A model generated the notes under the pieces. The model was not told the DNA's origin. It saw only the letters and a program-made list of their open reading frames with translations, and made no database searches. From Artocarpus heterophyllus (Eukaryota; Streptophyta; Magnoliopsida; Rosales; Moraceae), in assembly GCA_025403435.1 (NCBI GenBank), contig CM046332.1:2963219-3027218 (forward strand): a DNA stretch of 64,000 bases, in the 5' to 3' direction. The translations under genes were made by a program, and so were the position numbers. This document shows, piece by piece, positions 1-12,300 of the stretch; positions within the stretch are counted from its first letter, which is position 1; the number at the start of each line of letters is the position of its first letter.

Positions 1-1579
1 AAATAAAACATTTCGTACAATTAATATATATATATATATCAATTTAAAACCTCATACAATCATCATATCATCATGCATAAAATCATTTTATTATCATAGA
101 ATTCATGTAAATACATTAAAACGTTTAATAAAACAAAATCCCAAAAACAACATTATCAAAACAGATTTTTCTTATAATAATTTCATAAAAATTTCATAAT
201 CATGGAAATAAAATACATTCGTCATTCATATACATATTCTTAACAACTTTTCATGAAAACATCATATTCACCCCTTGACTGAACATTACGTTTTTCATAC
301 TTAAAAATTTAACAGTAACATTACTGTGAAGGGTAGAAGACAAAAATATTCATTTTTCATTAAAAACATTTTTATGACATAAAACGTGAAGAAACATCAC
401 ACATAATACCCATGAGCATCATAATAAAAACACAAAACAAAACACAATACCTAGAGAGGATATTGTAGGCGAAGTGAGGAGAAGAATTTCTTTTCAAAAA
501 TACCAGAAAAGCCGAATTCTTACCTTGGAGTTTCTTCTCAAAATTCTTGAATTCACCAACGAAACAAAACTTTTTCTCAAAAATTTTCACGGGAGAGAAA
601 AAATTTCGTGAAGAAGAAAAGAAGAGGAAGATTAGAAAGTCAGAAAATGTCTCAGACTTTTTAGAGAGAGAGAGAAAATAATAAAAAGAAGAAACGTTAA
701 TTAATTTTCTTTTAACGTAATAAACATAATGAGCATTCATGGCCTTCATTAAGTCAGAAAATTCTGACTGTTGAAAGCGTGACATGAGGCGTGGGAAGAG
801 GAAGAGAAAATAATGAGAGAACGTCTCAGAACCGAGAGAAATTATCTGAGGGAAGAGCGTTAAAATTTTCTAATGTAATATGTATAATAAAGAATCATTA
901 CTCTTCATTAAGTCAGAAATTTCTGACTGTTAAGAGAGTGATTGGCGTGGGAAAGGAGGAAAAAGAAAAGGAAGGTCAAACATTATAAATCTTATCTTAA
1001 ATTTACCTTCTAAAAATAGGAAACCTCTTTAAATAATACAAATCAAATCCTTTAATTTTCCTTAACTGATAAAAACCTTTCATTATTATGCCAATTAATC
1101 ACATTAATTCACCCAATTAATGTAATTAACTCAGCCATAATTTTGGAGGAATTTTCTGTTGACTGCATGTCAGCCTTGTTCGGCCTGCCGGTTTTCCCTT
1201 TCGGCCTGTCGATTCCAGCAAGTTCAGCCTACCGGTGGGGGTTCTTCGGCCTGCCGTTCTCGGGCAAGACGTTCGGCCTGCCGAGCTTAAAAGTTTGGCC
1301 TGTCGATCTATCATTAAATGTCATAACATAAAACATTCATACATCATTGCATCATAAATAATCATATATTATATCATAAATAAATATATGCCTAGAATTT
1401 CACATGAACACTAGACCACAACGATCCCATGCGGTCGTCACCTGTCACAAAACTTGACATAAAAAGTTAGTAACATGCACATCACATATCATATCATATA
1501 ACGTTATTTATTAATAACATTTCTCAACAACGTTACTAACTTAACGTGGTCCGTTACATAAAATAGGCGGGTGTTACAG
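1..1579 (-). mobile_element. Gypsy1-family LTR, truncated by window edge
   Basis: Read on the minus strand, this stretch starts at 1579 with TGTAACACCC and follows the same order of landmarks as the two complete Gypsy1 LTRs at 12547 and 20473. These are a sequence around the TAACGTGGTC block, a cluster of TCGGCAGGCC-type motifs about 280-410 bp in, a CT-rich stretch, and a 'cacagtaa' block. Complete copies are about 3.0 kb, so only the first half is in the window. Small open frames here (minus 372-785, plus 791-988, both strands around 1126-1331) are not conserved proteins and are treated as chance. It lies in the leader of Copia-A. Its TSD cannot be tested because the far end is outside the window. 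Confidence 0.85.
1172..1302. repeat. Cluster of CGGCCTGCCG near-palindromes
   Basis: About seven imperfect copies of a motif with core CGGCCTGCCG are spaced 15-30 bp apart, several in the form TTCGGCCTGCCG. The arms CGGC and GCCG are complementary around a 2-bp centre. This matches the first motif cluster of the Gypsy1 LTR in inverted orientation. Confidence 0.85.
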
Positions 1580-2148
1580 TTAGCGGGTGGGGGTCAAGGG
1601 GTAGCGCCCCCGAAAGGTAAACAATTTTCCTTACTCATTTGAATGAGTTGCTGCCTAAATCCATTGATTTTAATTAATCAGATTACCCAATTTGTTCATA
1701 ACAGAATTAATTAATCTATGTTTAACACTTAAATGGATTCATGAAATTTATTGATCTGTTTTAAACTAAATATCCTTGTTTAACAACTAAACAGACCCTA
1801 TGATACAAATTAATTTGTTCAAAATAGATTATCTCTGTTTAACATTTAAACTGTCAGCCACCTTAATAAAACTGAAACTAGATTTACAGTATATTGTTCA
1901 ATCATCTCAAAACAAATTATTAGATTCTTGTTAAATTATAATATTAATCAAATTAACAACCATAGGTTATAAGAAACAGTAAACGTATTAATCTAATTAA
2001 CACAGTAAACATGTTTAATCAAATAAAACCTCAAACACATTAATCTAATTAATGTATAAATGGTATCCATGCATATCACACATACACAGAACCATACAAA
2101 ATCAATTTAATTGAATTCACAAGTCACTCTGATATCACTATTGGGTTT
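1580..2148 (-). other. Copia-A leader (5' untranslated part)
   Basis: Non-coding AT-rich sequence between the primer-binding site next to the Copia-A LTR and the Gypsy1-family LTR that interrupts it. It contains a GC-rich block at about 1585-1615 (GGGGGTCAAGGGG, GCGCCCCCG), a kind of block often seen in copia leaders. No gag frame is visible before the interruption, so the coding part of Copia-A is presumably beyond the window to the left. Confidence 0.55.
2120..2137 (-). other. Copia-A primer-binding site
   Basis: On the minus strand this reads TGATATCAGAGTGACTTG, close to the complement of the initiator methionine tRNA 3' end used by most plant copia and gypsy elements (canonical TGGTATCAGAGC). 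It lies 11 bp inside the LTR boundary at 2149. That is a slightly larger gap than usual. Confidence 0.65.
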
Positions 2149-3740
2149 TGTTGGATTTTGTGATTCAAATAAGCAACGAAAAATCAAAATTAATTCCCAC
2201 AAAACCCTCGCAGGATCCATGCAATTCGATTAGATTGATAGGAAAGTCATAGAATCTTACCAGGATGACAAAAAGGGGCAAGATTTATGGAAGAAAGAGA
2301 GCGGGTTCACTCCGGTGACACCCTAACTCGAGCTTTTCATATTCGAGATTGGATTCAGACGTTGTTACCTAGAGCAACGCCCTCTGTAAGCATCCACATA
2401 AATAGACTCTCTCAAAAACAAAATTGGTGTGCTAGCACCTTCTTCTTACGCTAAATGACTCTCTCTAATTTTAAGGGTTTTTAATGTTCTTGCCTTTTGA
2501 ATAATAGAACGCTTTCTTTCTTCTTAATTTGGCTAGAAACTCTAAAGCAGATATATATATATATATATATATATTGACTTTGAGATAGAGTCAGATTTTA
2601 ACTTGGGTAAACTGTAATTTGAATATGATTCAGAGAATCTAGATAATATCTATAATTTAAATATGATTCAAGGAATCTAGACAATGTCTGTAATTTGAAT
2701 ATGATTCAGAGAAACTAGATAATGTATGATTCAATGAACCTAGACATATCTAGTACATCGAATCTAGACATTATTAGGTTCATTGAACCTACACACAGTG
2801 AACTCAAAGTTTGTTTTTGCTCTGTTCTAAGTGTGTGCCCTGTAGGTTCACATAACGTTGGTGGTGGGCTTGAAATTCTGTTTCTGGCTCACAAATCATA
2901 AGCGGCCTCTAGCAAGACATTATGATTACCCAAGTTATGCAAATGTCAATAATCTGACACAACCTAATACACAATAAGTATTAAAGTCCTTTTGTCACTA
3001 GGTACCTTGATTGAATATGAGGCATGGTTTATGTCAACCTTATACTATTCAATCATATTATTTCTTGATCTTAAGCAGGCTGATATTGATAATCCTTATC
3101 AATTCATTCTAGTATGGCCATACATTTTTCCTCAGTCTAACTTATCGAGGGGCCCATAGATATCTTTCTCATAATAAATGAAGGACAAATTCCTTCTTAA
3201 TCACTCATATTCCTCACATGATTCATTCTATATCCAACAACAATCCATTCCATCATCTTGTTAAAGATAATATTAGAATGTGTCAAAATATAGAATTTTT
3301 CATGTAGGAAACAATGGTGATTTCAGGTCAGAGGACTAGGATAATACTATTGTAATGAGAATCACTTATGACAATTATCCATGTAGTATTCTCATAGCGG
3401 GTCGATCCAATACATCATTTCTCAAATATGTATTTATGAGTTAACTTACTATCTCGTACACATGATTAGTAAAACATAATCATCAATCAAACTTCATACT
3501 AGCCTTCATTCATTATTATCCTAATAATAATGATCGACTAGGAATAATTTAGAACAGAATTCAATTTTCACCTAAGAGTTTTACTATCAAGTCACATACT
3601 TGATGACGTTAGGCAGAATTAACTATTCATGAAATTAGAATAAAAAACAATAATGAAAATGCCTCTTTATTAATAAAATGCAAATGTAACGAAGTCAAAA
3701 TGTAGTTATTACATAATTGGCCTAGGGCACATCACTAACA
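2149..3740 (-). mobile_element. Copia-A LTR (1.59 kb)
   Basis: On the minus strand the segment begins TGTTAGTGATGTGCCC and ends AAAATCCAACA, the TG...CA form of plant copia LTRs. A primer-binding site follows directly, so this is the 5' LTR of a minus-strand element. A run of AT dinucleotides lies inside it at about 2551-2574. Sequence beyond 3740 is AAGCC..., the expected TSD on that side. The partner LTR is not in the window, so a full element cannot be confirmed. Confidence 0.75.
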
Positions 3741-4030
3741 AAGCCAGCCATAGGAGTACTCTGAGATATACACCAGGGCAACAAATGTCGAGCATACGAT
3801 GATCAAAAGCTCATCTTTCTTTCTAAGAAATAAGGAGTTAGACTCAACCTTGCCAATGGTTCTCAAAGCAAAAGCAAATTTCCTCGCTATACGACAGACT
3901 CAAAGAGTTGAGATAGCTGATGGAAGAAAGGACAGGGGTACCGATAACTAGCTAAGGAGCCTCTGTGTTGTTGGTTTTACCATGCCAAGTAATGGTCCTT
4001 GATTATTTTCAGGTTTTGATTGTCGACAGC
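3741..4030. other. Unassigned sequence
   Basis: No long open frame, terminal repeats or recognisable protein on either strand. It separates the Copia-A LTR from an LTR fragment of the Copia1 family. Confidence 0.5.
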
Positions 4031-4417
4031 TAAAGTCACCTATGACAATATACTAATGTTTCTACGCATAAAGTCCAACTACGATGACCAAGGTAAGTTA
4101 TCTCTGATTAGGAATGTATATAATATAACAATCTTAACATGAATAAAGTGCCCGACTTTATTTTTTCAATTGCAGGCCTTATCATTTAGACTATGACCTT
4201 TAAGATCATATCTTTCACATAATCTGTCTGTCATATGCATGATCTTAAACATTTAGATTAACAGTCTCAAACTTTGGTTTGCTTATTATATATTCAACAT
4301 AAATGAATATAAAGAGGACAACATTTGATGTATGAAAATAAATAATAAATTCTTTATTCATTAAATGTCTCTAAAAACTATTACATCATTCAATCCTTAG
4401 GGCACCAAGTCTATCAC
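4031..4417 (-). mobile_element. Fragment of a Copia1-family LTR
   Basis: On the minus strand this begins TGATAGACTTGGTGCCCTAA and follows the first ~385 bp of the Copia1 LTR, with landmarks TTGTCCTCTTTAT, GTTTGAGACTGT, a variant of the hexamer-rich CATATGA block, and CATTGTCATAGGTGAC near the break. It is clearly more diverged than the Copia1 LTR pair and ends abruptly near 4030. This is a relic 5' part of an LTR. Confidence 0.75.
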
Positions 4418-4423
4418 TCCCTA

Positions 4424-4626
4424 TTTTCTTTTTTAATGGAACGCCTCACCTCCATAGGGTCCACCTAATGGGACCCCCAGCATATTCAGGTCATGTACAT
4501 GTTAGTCATACGTATTGTCTCTTCGAGGCACCTAGCAGCCCTTAGAGATTTCTTCGTATCCCCCAACACTTGAACCCAAGGCCTCCTTTCTTATAATGTT
4601 CTTAAGTCAAGTATTTGTACTAGAGG
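4424..4626 (-). mobile_element. SINE-like element (minus copy)
   Basis: On the minus strand an RNA polymerase III B-box-like GGGTTCAAGTGTT lies at about 4565-4580. It is preceded by a stretch containing ACTTGACTTAAGAACATT and followed by a body about 130 bp long. The 3' end is an A-rich tail (ATTAAAAAAGAAAA) near 4424. The body aligns with 45705-45870, including GAAGAAATC, GCTGCTAGGTGCC and GGACCCTATGGAGG. Length, B box and A-rich tail fit a tRNA-derived plant SINE. The A box is not convincing and the TSD is not resolved. Confidence 0.6.
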
Positions 4627-4700
4627 AGACAATATATATGAGTAACGAGTATAAGACTCGACTACGTTGAGGGTCCCACGAGTATACAACTACTCTTGTG
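4627..4700 (+). mobile_element. Partial SINE-like copy, inverted to its neighbour
   Basis: Plus-strand GAGACAATATATATGAGTAA and the following ~50 bp match the central body of the SINE-like copy at 45775-45840 and, inverted, the one at 4424-4626. Only the body after the B box is present, so this is a 5'-truncated copy lying head to head with its neighbour. Confidence 0.5.
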
Positions 4701-4792
4701 ATGGTCGCACACCCGTCTTGGCTAGCTATATTTTGCTATGCAAGTAAAATATTAATCATTTATATGTATAATAGGAGTAAGATAATAACGTA

Positions 4793-4864
4793 CTAATAAT
4801 TGCTCAAGCACTCGATATCTGTCTCTAATAACTCTAGAGCTATATTCATTTTGTGCTTTTATTT
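4793..4864 (-). pseudogene. CACTA second gene (Transposase_24-like), 3' exon fragment
   Basis: On the minus strand this short frame reads in part SSRVIRDRYRVLEQLL. It resembles the end of plant Transposase_24 (PTTA/En/Spm) domains, where a conserved serine-arginine-rich turn is followed by a tyrosine and LLE-type helix. It lies exactly against the left end of Copia1. The matching upstream exon lies at the right end of Copia1 (25325-25990), so Copia1 inserted within this exon. A GTACGT just downstream could be a splice donor. The family assignment rests on pattern similarity only. Confidence 0.45.
4860..4864. repeat. Copia1 TSD, left (TATTT)
   Basis: TATTT directly precedes the TG of the 5' LTR and is repeated directly after the CA of the 3' LTR at 25325-25329. 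Confidence 0.9.
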
Positions 4865-6774
4865 TGTTAGACGTGTATGCCCTAAGGAGTAAAAATGTAA
4901 TATGTTTTTTGAGACATTTTTATCAATGAAGAATTTATTTATTATTTATATACCAAATCTTGTCCTCTTTATGTTCATATTTGTTGAATGTATGTTATGC
5001 AAACAATAGTCTAAGACTGTCAGTCTAAACCTTTAAGAATTGGGCATATGATGGACAGATTATGGAGAAGACACAATTCTTAAGGTGACGATCTAAATCA
5101 TAAGATCTGCAATCGAGGGAATAAAGTTGGACGCTTTATTCATGCAAATATTGTTATGTTGTCTATATCGTATTAGGAGATGGTTTGTCTTGACCATCGG
5201 AGGTGGACTCCACAAATAAAAATATTGGCACATTGTCATAGGTGACGGTGTGTTGGATCGGGACATAAAGTGAATTGATTTGGATTAATAATTCTCTCTC
5301 AGCAAATCGATTCACTTTAGATAATCATTTGTATTGTATCTTAATCCTGAGATAAATAGTGGGCCCGTTGTCTTGTGCCTTTTGATGTACCAAAGGGTGA
5401 TATCCTCTTATATGTGTTATCCTGTAATTAGAAAATTGGAGTGCTCAACCATTTGGATACATAGGTGTAACCGAATGGTATACCGTTTTTAGATGGTAAG
5501 TTTTTTGATGGTGAGATAATGGAACATAAGATAAATAAAATTAGGAAGGTAAGATAGAACTTGTCCTTAAGACAATTATAGATGATCCTATGGGGATACG
5601 ATACACTATGATATGTCATGGAGACTAAACTATACAGGCTTCGTAATTCTATATAGTTTGAGAGTGTAGCTCTAAACTTTTAGTGGAGTAGCATTGGAGT
5701 TGATAATTATGAAATGTATATTTGGGATATTGGGTTTCATAATTATCGAGTGCTTGAACCATATAGGTCTATCAGGTCCCCTTTGCTAGCTTACAAAAAT
5801 TCTGTAACGATACAGCATGTTTTTTTAATAATTGGTGACTTATGTCAGATTTATTAGATTGGTTGAAATTTGAAACAATTGAATAATTCACGCCTGTTTA
5901 TTGGTTGAATTAATTTTGTAACAAAATTGATTGAAGATAAACTTGTTGAATTATTAGGATCAGATAATTCATGTCTGTTTATCAGTTGGATTAATTTTGA
6001 ATTAATTCAAGATAAACTTGTTGAATTATTAGGAATTCATTTATTTTCCTAGAGATTATCTTCATAAAGTTGTTTTAATTAGATAACTTTTCTATTGGGT
6101 TATTTGAATTAAAACTAAGACTTTATCTTGTAGAATCTCGGGTGGAGAAAAAGATTCACTGAGATTTTTTATAGGCAGTTTGGCAATGCCGATTCTCAGG
6201 TTTGGCCTATCAATGGGGCAAGTTCGGCATGCTGATTAGACAAATTGGCATTTCGATCGCGCGATAAAAAGATCATGCATTTTCACATGGATTTCATCAA
6301 GTATTAATCCAAATTTGTTTTTGATTTAAATTTTGAAGCATTATCTGATAAGGACTGACCCTTGGGGCCAACCTCTATAAAATGGGAGTGAGTCTCATTA
6401 TTATTTAGATCAATTGAGAGATTAAGAGTGAAACTCTGATAGTGAGATTCTGAAACTTCTTGAGAGCTCTTGTTTGCAAATCACGAACACTAGCTTTGGG
6501 CTCTCTCAATTGGTTAGAAGGAGAGTCACCTGGAGGAAGAGCTGTACGTGTGAGCCCATACTCACTCCGATCGTGGATAGAGAATAGCAAAGAAGACCAA
6601 TTGGTTGAGGCTTTTTTGAAATTTTACTTCTCTTCATGGATACGAGAGTTCTTCGGCATTTAAAGGTCAGTAAGATTTGGTTAATTTATGCATATAGTGT
6701 GTTAAACTTATGTTTTGGGAAAATACTCTGATATTAAAATTTTAAAAATTTCGTTGCGTACTATTTTTTCAACA
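4865..6774 (+). repeat. Copia1 5' LTR (1910 bp)
   Basis: Starts TGTTAGACGTGTATGCCC and ends CTATTTTTTCAACA. It is the same family as the split 3' LTR, the solo LTR at 60844-62843 and the relic at 4031-4417. It lacks about 110 bp, at the junction near 5400, that both the 3' LTR (23847-23957) and the solo LTR keep. A degenerate cluster of GGC(A)TGCCGA motifs lies at 6176-6250. Confidence 0.92.
6376..6382 (+). promoter_or_regulatory. TATA box of the Copia1 5' LTR
   Basis: TATAAAA in CCTCTATAAAATGGGAG. The same block occurs in the 3' LTR at 24927 and, inverted, in the solo LTR near 61245, so it is conserved in the family. Transcription would be expected to start about 30 bp downstream. Confidence 0.65.
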
Positions 6775-6775
6775 A

Positions 6776-6789
6776 TTGGTATCAGACCC
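6776..6789 (+). other. Copia1 primer-binding site
   Basis: TTGGTATCAGACCC starts two bases after the 5' LTR. It matches the complement of the initiator methionine tRNA 3' end over TGGTATCAGA. Confidence 0.85.
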
Positions 6790-8490
6790 ATAGTTTTTAC
6801 GTAAATTTATGAGTTTGTCATCCTGCTATATGTGTAAATTATGTGATCTTGATCTTTCATATGCTTGAATTTAATTTTATAGAGAGTTGACACTCTAGGT
6901 TTCTATATATTTTTATATGTTGTCATGGATTATATGGTGAATGTTTATTAATTAGTTATGAATTGATTAAATTATTATTTAGGTATTTAATTATTAATTA
7001 ATTTATAATGGTTATGGTTCCTTAGATGTTAGAATGTGTATCTAGGTTTTTCATATAATTAGATGGCAGACTATCATCTTCATCTAGGAATTATTATTTA
7101 ATTTTAAATTTGTAAGACTTATGTAGTTAAATAACCATTCAAAGAAGACAGATCTAGAAAGCAGATCTTGAAGATAGATGATGGTGCTCCCAGGTATTTC
7201 CTAAGTCTCTAATTTTATGCTTTTAGATTGTTGAAAATAAAATTGATGAATTGCATTAAAAATTATATTTTCTGGAAAGGGTGATTTTTGCTCGGTCGGC
7301 ATGCCGAACTCTCCGATTCGGTAAGCTGATGGTCACGGATCAGCAAGCCGAGCATGAGATTCGGTAGGCCATCAGCGGGGTAAAAATCAAGTGGTTCTAG
7401 CGACAGGCCAACTTCTAGTTCGGTAGGCCGATTAGTCATGAATTGACAGATCGATCTGTGAAGATCGGCAGGCCGGTGGGTCATGATCGGCAGGCCAATC
7501 ACCCAATCGGGATGATCGGCCTGCTGACACAAAGCTGAGAATTTTTCTAGAAAAGGTGCAGTTTTCAATGTAGTTTAAATTTTATTTTTGGGACAATTCT
7601 AAGAAACATTAAAATTTGGATATGATAGAAAATTGTAGTATTTGATTCATACGGGCTTGAAGACTTGAAGATGGGTATTACATAAAGAAGGATATAGCTT
7701 GAGGATTCAAGGATGAAGAATCGATAATATGTTTCTCTTATTCTCTTGTAATCTTTGTTTTCTTTTCTCTAGCGTAGAACCATAATATTAATATTACGGT
7801 TATTATTTTGCTTGTAGTTTTGCTTGAGTGCTTTGCTTGTCTATATTATAATATGATTTGCCATGTATATTGATAACATGCCATATAGAATAGGGAGTGC
7901 CGCTCATATTAAAATTGTTCATGCATGTCTTTTAAAATAAAACCTTGATTTCAAAAGATTGAGTGGAAGAAGGCTTTTGAAGAGAGGACCTAACGCCTCC
8001 ATCGTTGGTCCATAGGAAGAACATGGTGGTCCCAACCCCTAGGAAGGGATTTCTATTATGTATCAGATTGGATCTCCAAAAAGGATAAGGTATTTTAGCA
8101 TGATTTATGGTTGCACACCCCTTGGTGGCGATTATAAATCATGGATAAGATATTAAAATGATGGTTATACACTCATGTTAATTTATTATTAACCTCTCCT
8201 AGGAGCTCTGTTAATAAAATTAATGACCAAAGAAATGATTATTAATATATACTAGATCATACAGGTCCTGAATAGTATATATTAATCAAGAGGGGATCCG
8301 TATTCCTAATTGAATTTGGCATGACTCCCCTAAGAGCTTATTGAATTTTGAGTTAGGAATTATTGCTGTAAGGTTGTGATATTTTCAAGGTTTTGACACA
8401 TAAACACATTTGTATGATTGTGTTATCTGACTAAATTATTTTGATATGTTTGTTTATGCTTGGTATATGATTCTTTATTATAGATTAAAA
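6790..8490 (+). other. Copia1 leader, 1.7 kb
   Basis: Non-coding region between primer-binding site and gag. It is AT-rich except for a GC-rich block at 7285-7525 made of TCGGCAGGCCG-type motifs in both orientations. The minus-strand 101-codon frame at 7263-7568 exists only because this block lacks stops, and resembles no protein. Long leaders are known in several plant copia lineages. Confidence 0.7.
7285..7525. repeat. TCGGCAGGCC motif cluster in the Copia1 leader
   Basis: About ten copies or variants, for example GGTCGGCATGCCGAAC, GATCGGCAGGCCGG and GATCGGCAGGCCAATC, in both orientations within 240 bp. The same motif is clustered in the LTRs of the unrelated Gypsy1 element. Confidence 0.85.
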
Positions 8491-9366
8491 ATGTCTAAAA
8501 ATGCTTTATCTTCAATACTTGACAAAAACCATTTAACTGGAGAGAATTATAATGATTGGAAACGGAATCTGAATATCGTCCTCTCCTTTGAGAAACTAAA
8601 ATTCGTGCTAACAACCCCTTGTCCTCCCAAGCCTATGGGAGATTCCACCAACGATCAATTCCAAGCATATGATCGTTGGAAAGATGCAAACGATCAGGCT
8701 CGCTACTATGTTATGGCTAGCATGAATAATGTGCTGCAGGCTCAACACGAGGATTATGAGACTGCTAAGCAGATTTTGGATAATCTAGAAGATATGTTTG
8801 GAGGCTAGGCCTTAACAAAGTGGCAAGGGGTGCTTCGAAAACTTCTTAACTATAAGCAGAGGTCGACGACATCTGTAGAAGAGCACATGATGTTGGTCAT
8901 GGGTTACCTCGCTAAGGCTCAAACCAATGAAGCCGACATCAATGCTAAAACTCAGATGATTATGGTCTTTGAGACTCTGTCTAAGGAGTTTATCCCATTT
9001 AGAGCCACTTTTAATTTGAGCAATAGATGGGATATGACTTTAACAGAATTAATGAAACAATTATAGGACTTCAAACTATTGATCAGGGAATCTCTTGCTG
9101 GTAAGGAGGCCAATTTTGCAGTTACTTCTGGTTCCAATCCCAATTCTGGGAACGGAAAGAAACAACAAGCCAAGAACGGGAAGTATTCTATTCCTACTAA
9201 GAACAAGAGCAAGAAGAAGAAGAAGAAGAACTCAAAGAAGCTTAAGTGCTTCTTCTACAGGAAGGTCAGGCATATCAAGAAGCATTGCAAGGACTTCCTT
9301 TCCAAAGGACGTAGGTGTGATTATTTGTATTTAAAAACTTGTTTGGTTGAGGAATCTAGTATCATT
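8491..9366 (+). pseudogene. gag: Copia1 gag (broken)
   Basis: Copia Gag, the structural protein that packages element RNA into cytoplasmic particles. The chosen start is the ATG of MSKNALSS at 8491; the open frame extends upstream to 8446 but the relatives begin with this type of sequence. Motifs include LTGENYNDWKRNLNIVL near the N-terminus (the conserved 'W' substrate-like segment), a mid-domain LAKAQTNEADINAKTQM..ETLS, and a lysine-rich tail leading to a zinc knuckle. The knuckle reads CFFYRKVRHIKKHC, so the second cysteine has become tyrosine and a glycine is lost. In-frame TAG stops at about 8806 and 9064 break the frame. The stop at 9064 falls where Copia2 has CAG (glutamine in ELQTFE). 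Confidence 0.85.
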
Positions 9367-12300
9367 TAGGTCATAGATTTTAGTGCAGCTAATCATGTTT
9401 GTGTTTCTCTATAGGGGTTCAAAGAAACAAGAAGTCTGTTTCATAAAGACTTCACGCTTTGGATGGGCAATGGATCCTTGGTTGTAGCAAAAGTAGTGGG
9501 ATACATCCATCTTTATTTTGATAATCATAGGAATATAATTTTGTGAGATTTTTTTATGTTCTTAAATTTAAAAGAAATTTAATTATAGGAATTTAATTCG
9601 TAAAAATAAATCTTTTATCTATTCTTGATGGATGCAAAATAATCTATTTTTTTATCAAACCTAAGATGGACTTATTACTTAATGCTGAGATAAATGATAA
9701 TGACTTTAAAAGACTTAAAACTTTTCACTCTAATAAGACTTATCTTTGGCATTTACGCCTTGGTTATATTAACCTGAATAGGATTCAAAGGTTAGTAAGA
9801 GATGGACCTTTAAGTTACTTAAAGGTGGAATCTATACCTTAATATGAATCGTGTTTGGAGGATAAATTGACCAAAAGACCATCGGGTCTAAGGGTAATAG
9901 GGCCAAAGGGGTTCTAGAACTTGTGCATAGTGATGTTTGCAGACTAATGAACATCCAAGCATGAGGAGGGTTTGAGTACTTTGTGACTTTCATTGACGAT
10001 TACTCAAGGTATGGGTATGTGTACCTGATGCACTACAAAAGCGAAACTTATAAAAAGTTCAAGGAGTTTCAGGCTGAAGTGGAAAAGCAATTAGGTAGAC
10101 CCATAAAGGCACTTTGATCCGATCGAGGTGGAGAATACTTTTCTAATGAGTTTCTAGGACACTTATTAGAGAATGGGATTTTATCCCATTTGACTACGTC
10201 GGGCACTCTGCAGTAGCATGGTATAGCGGAGAGAAGGAATAGGATTTTATTAGACATGGTAAGGTCCATGATGAGTTATTCATCATTACCTTTATCCTTT
10301 TGGGGATATACACTACAAACCGTTTGTTATCTTTTGAACAATGTGCCTTCAAAATCAGTCCCTAAAACTCCTCAAGAGTTGTGGATGGGCAGGAAGACAT
10401 CCTTAAACTATATTCACATATGGGGATGTTCGGCTCATGTCTTGTTTAAGGATGCAAATAAGTTGGAAGCACGTTCAAAAGTTTGCATGTTTATAGGATA
10501 TCCAAAAGGGACTAAAGGGCTATTTCTATAACCTAAAGGAAAATAAACTTGTGGTTTCAACTAATGCAACTTTCCTTGAGGAGACTTACATGGACAATGT
10601 TAAGCCTCGAAGCAAAATGGTACTTAAGGAGTTAAGGAGTGATCCAATCACTCCGAAGGTTCCAAATGAAACCGTTTCGATCAATGTGGAAAGACTAAAC
10701 GAACTCGAACAACAACCTAAGGGGCTTCAGCGTAGTGGGAGGATCGGGTGTCAACTCGAGAGGTATATGTTCAATAGAGAAGCCTTCTTGACTGAACCGG
10801 ATGAACATAATAGGGATCCTTATACTTATACGGAGGCTATAGAGGATGTTGATTTGAAACTCTAGATAGGGGCCCTAAACACATAGATGAAGTCTATGGA
10901 GGCTAATCAAGTCTAGGAGCCTGTGGATCTTCCCAAAGGTGGTTTTAAGTGGATCTACAAGAGGAAAAGAGGAGTGGATGGAAAGGTTAAAACCTTTAAA
11001 GCTAGACTAGTAGCTAAGGATTATATGCAAAAGGAAAGAATCGATTACGAGGAAACCTTTTCACCTATGGCCATGCTTAAGTCCATCTGGATTCTCTTGT
11101 CTATAGCTGCCGCTCTCGACTATGAGATTTGGCAAATAGATGTTAAGATGGCTTTTCTAAATGGCTATCTTGATGAGTTCATTTATATGGAAAAACCAAA
11201 CGGGTTCAAGGTCAAGGGTCAAGAGGGTAAGGTTTGTAAGCTGCTAAAGTTAATTTATGGACTTAAGCAGGCTTCCCATTCTTGGAACATAAGATTTGAT
11301 TAGGTGATCAAGACTCATGGGTTCTCACAAAATGTGGATGAGCCATGTGTTTACAAACACATTAAGGATGGGAAGGTGGTTTTTCTACTACTCTATGTAG
11401 ATGACATTCTACTAATTGGCAATGACGTACGGGCATTGTCATTGGTCAAGTTATGGTTGACAAAGCAGTTTGACATGAAGGACTTAGGTGAGGCTAATTT
11501 TGTTCTTGGTATCCAGATTTTTTGAGATAGGAAGAACAAAATAATAGCTTTGTCCTAGGTTGGCTACATAGATAAAATTCTTAGGAGGTTTGCAATACAG
11601 GATTCTAAGAAAGGTGGGTAACTATCTAGGTATGGAATTACTCTTTCTAACAAAGACTCTCCAAAGTCTGAGGAAGAAAGATAATACATGAAGAAGGTGC
11701 CTTATGCTTCGGCAGTGGGTAGTTTCATGTATGCTATGCTTTGCACATGACTGGATATTTGTTATGTGGTTAGGATTGTAAGTCGATTTCAGGTGGATCC
11801 AAGACCGAACCACTGGGTTACGGTAAAACATATTTTCAAGTACCTGAGAAGGACTCGAGGGTATATGCTTTTGTATTCGGGTGAGGACTTGACTCCTCTA
11901 GGATATACTGACTCAGATTTTGAATCTTATTTGGATTTTAGGAGATCGACTTTGGGTTTTGTGTTTACTCTAGGTGGCGGTGCCATCAGTTGGAGAAGTG
12001 TGAAGCAAGATTGCACTTCAGCTTCAACGATAGAGGCTGAGTATGTGGCAGCTAGTGATGCTTCAAAAGAAGCAGTGTGGCTCCATAAGTTCCTTGGGGA
12101 TCTTGAGGTAGTTCCTAGTATGGATAAGGCGGTATCACTGTATTGTGAGAACAGTGCGGCGGTAGCTAATGCCAAGGAACCAAGATTTCACAAGAAGAGT
12201 AAGCATATTGATGGGAAGTATCATGTGATAAAGGACTTCATCGAGGGCGGGCATGTCACAATGTGCAAAATCTCATCAGAGGACAATTTAGCTTATCCAT

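Noticed and set aside
372..1331. Open frames on both strands (137, 65, 62 and 62 codons)
   Set aside because: They lie in a Gypsy1-family LTR; frames are not kept in the homologous LTRs and no family resemblance is seen.
4031..4417. A third complete Copia1-family LTR
   Set aside because: Only the first ~385 bp are present and the sequence breaks off near 4030 into unrelated DNA.
7263..7568. 101-codon minus-strand frame
   Set aside because: It is open only because the TCGGCAGGCC motif array lacks stops; it lies in the Copia1 leader.
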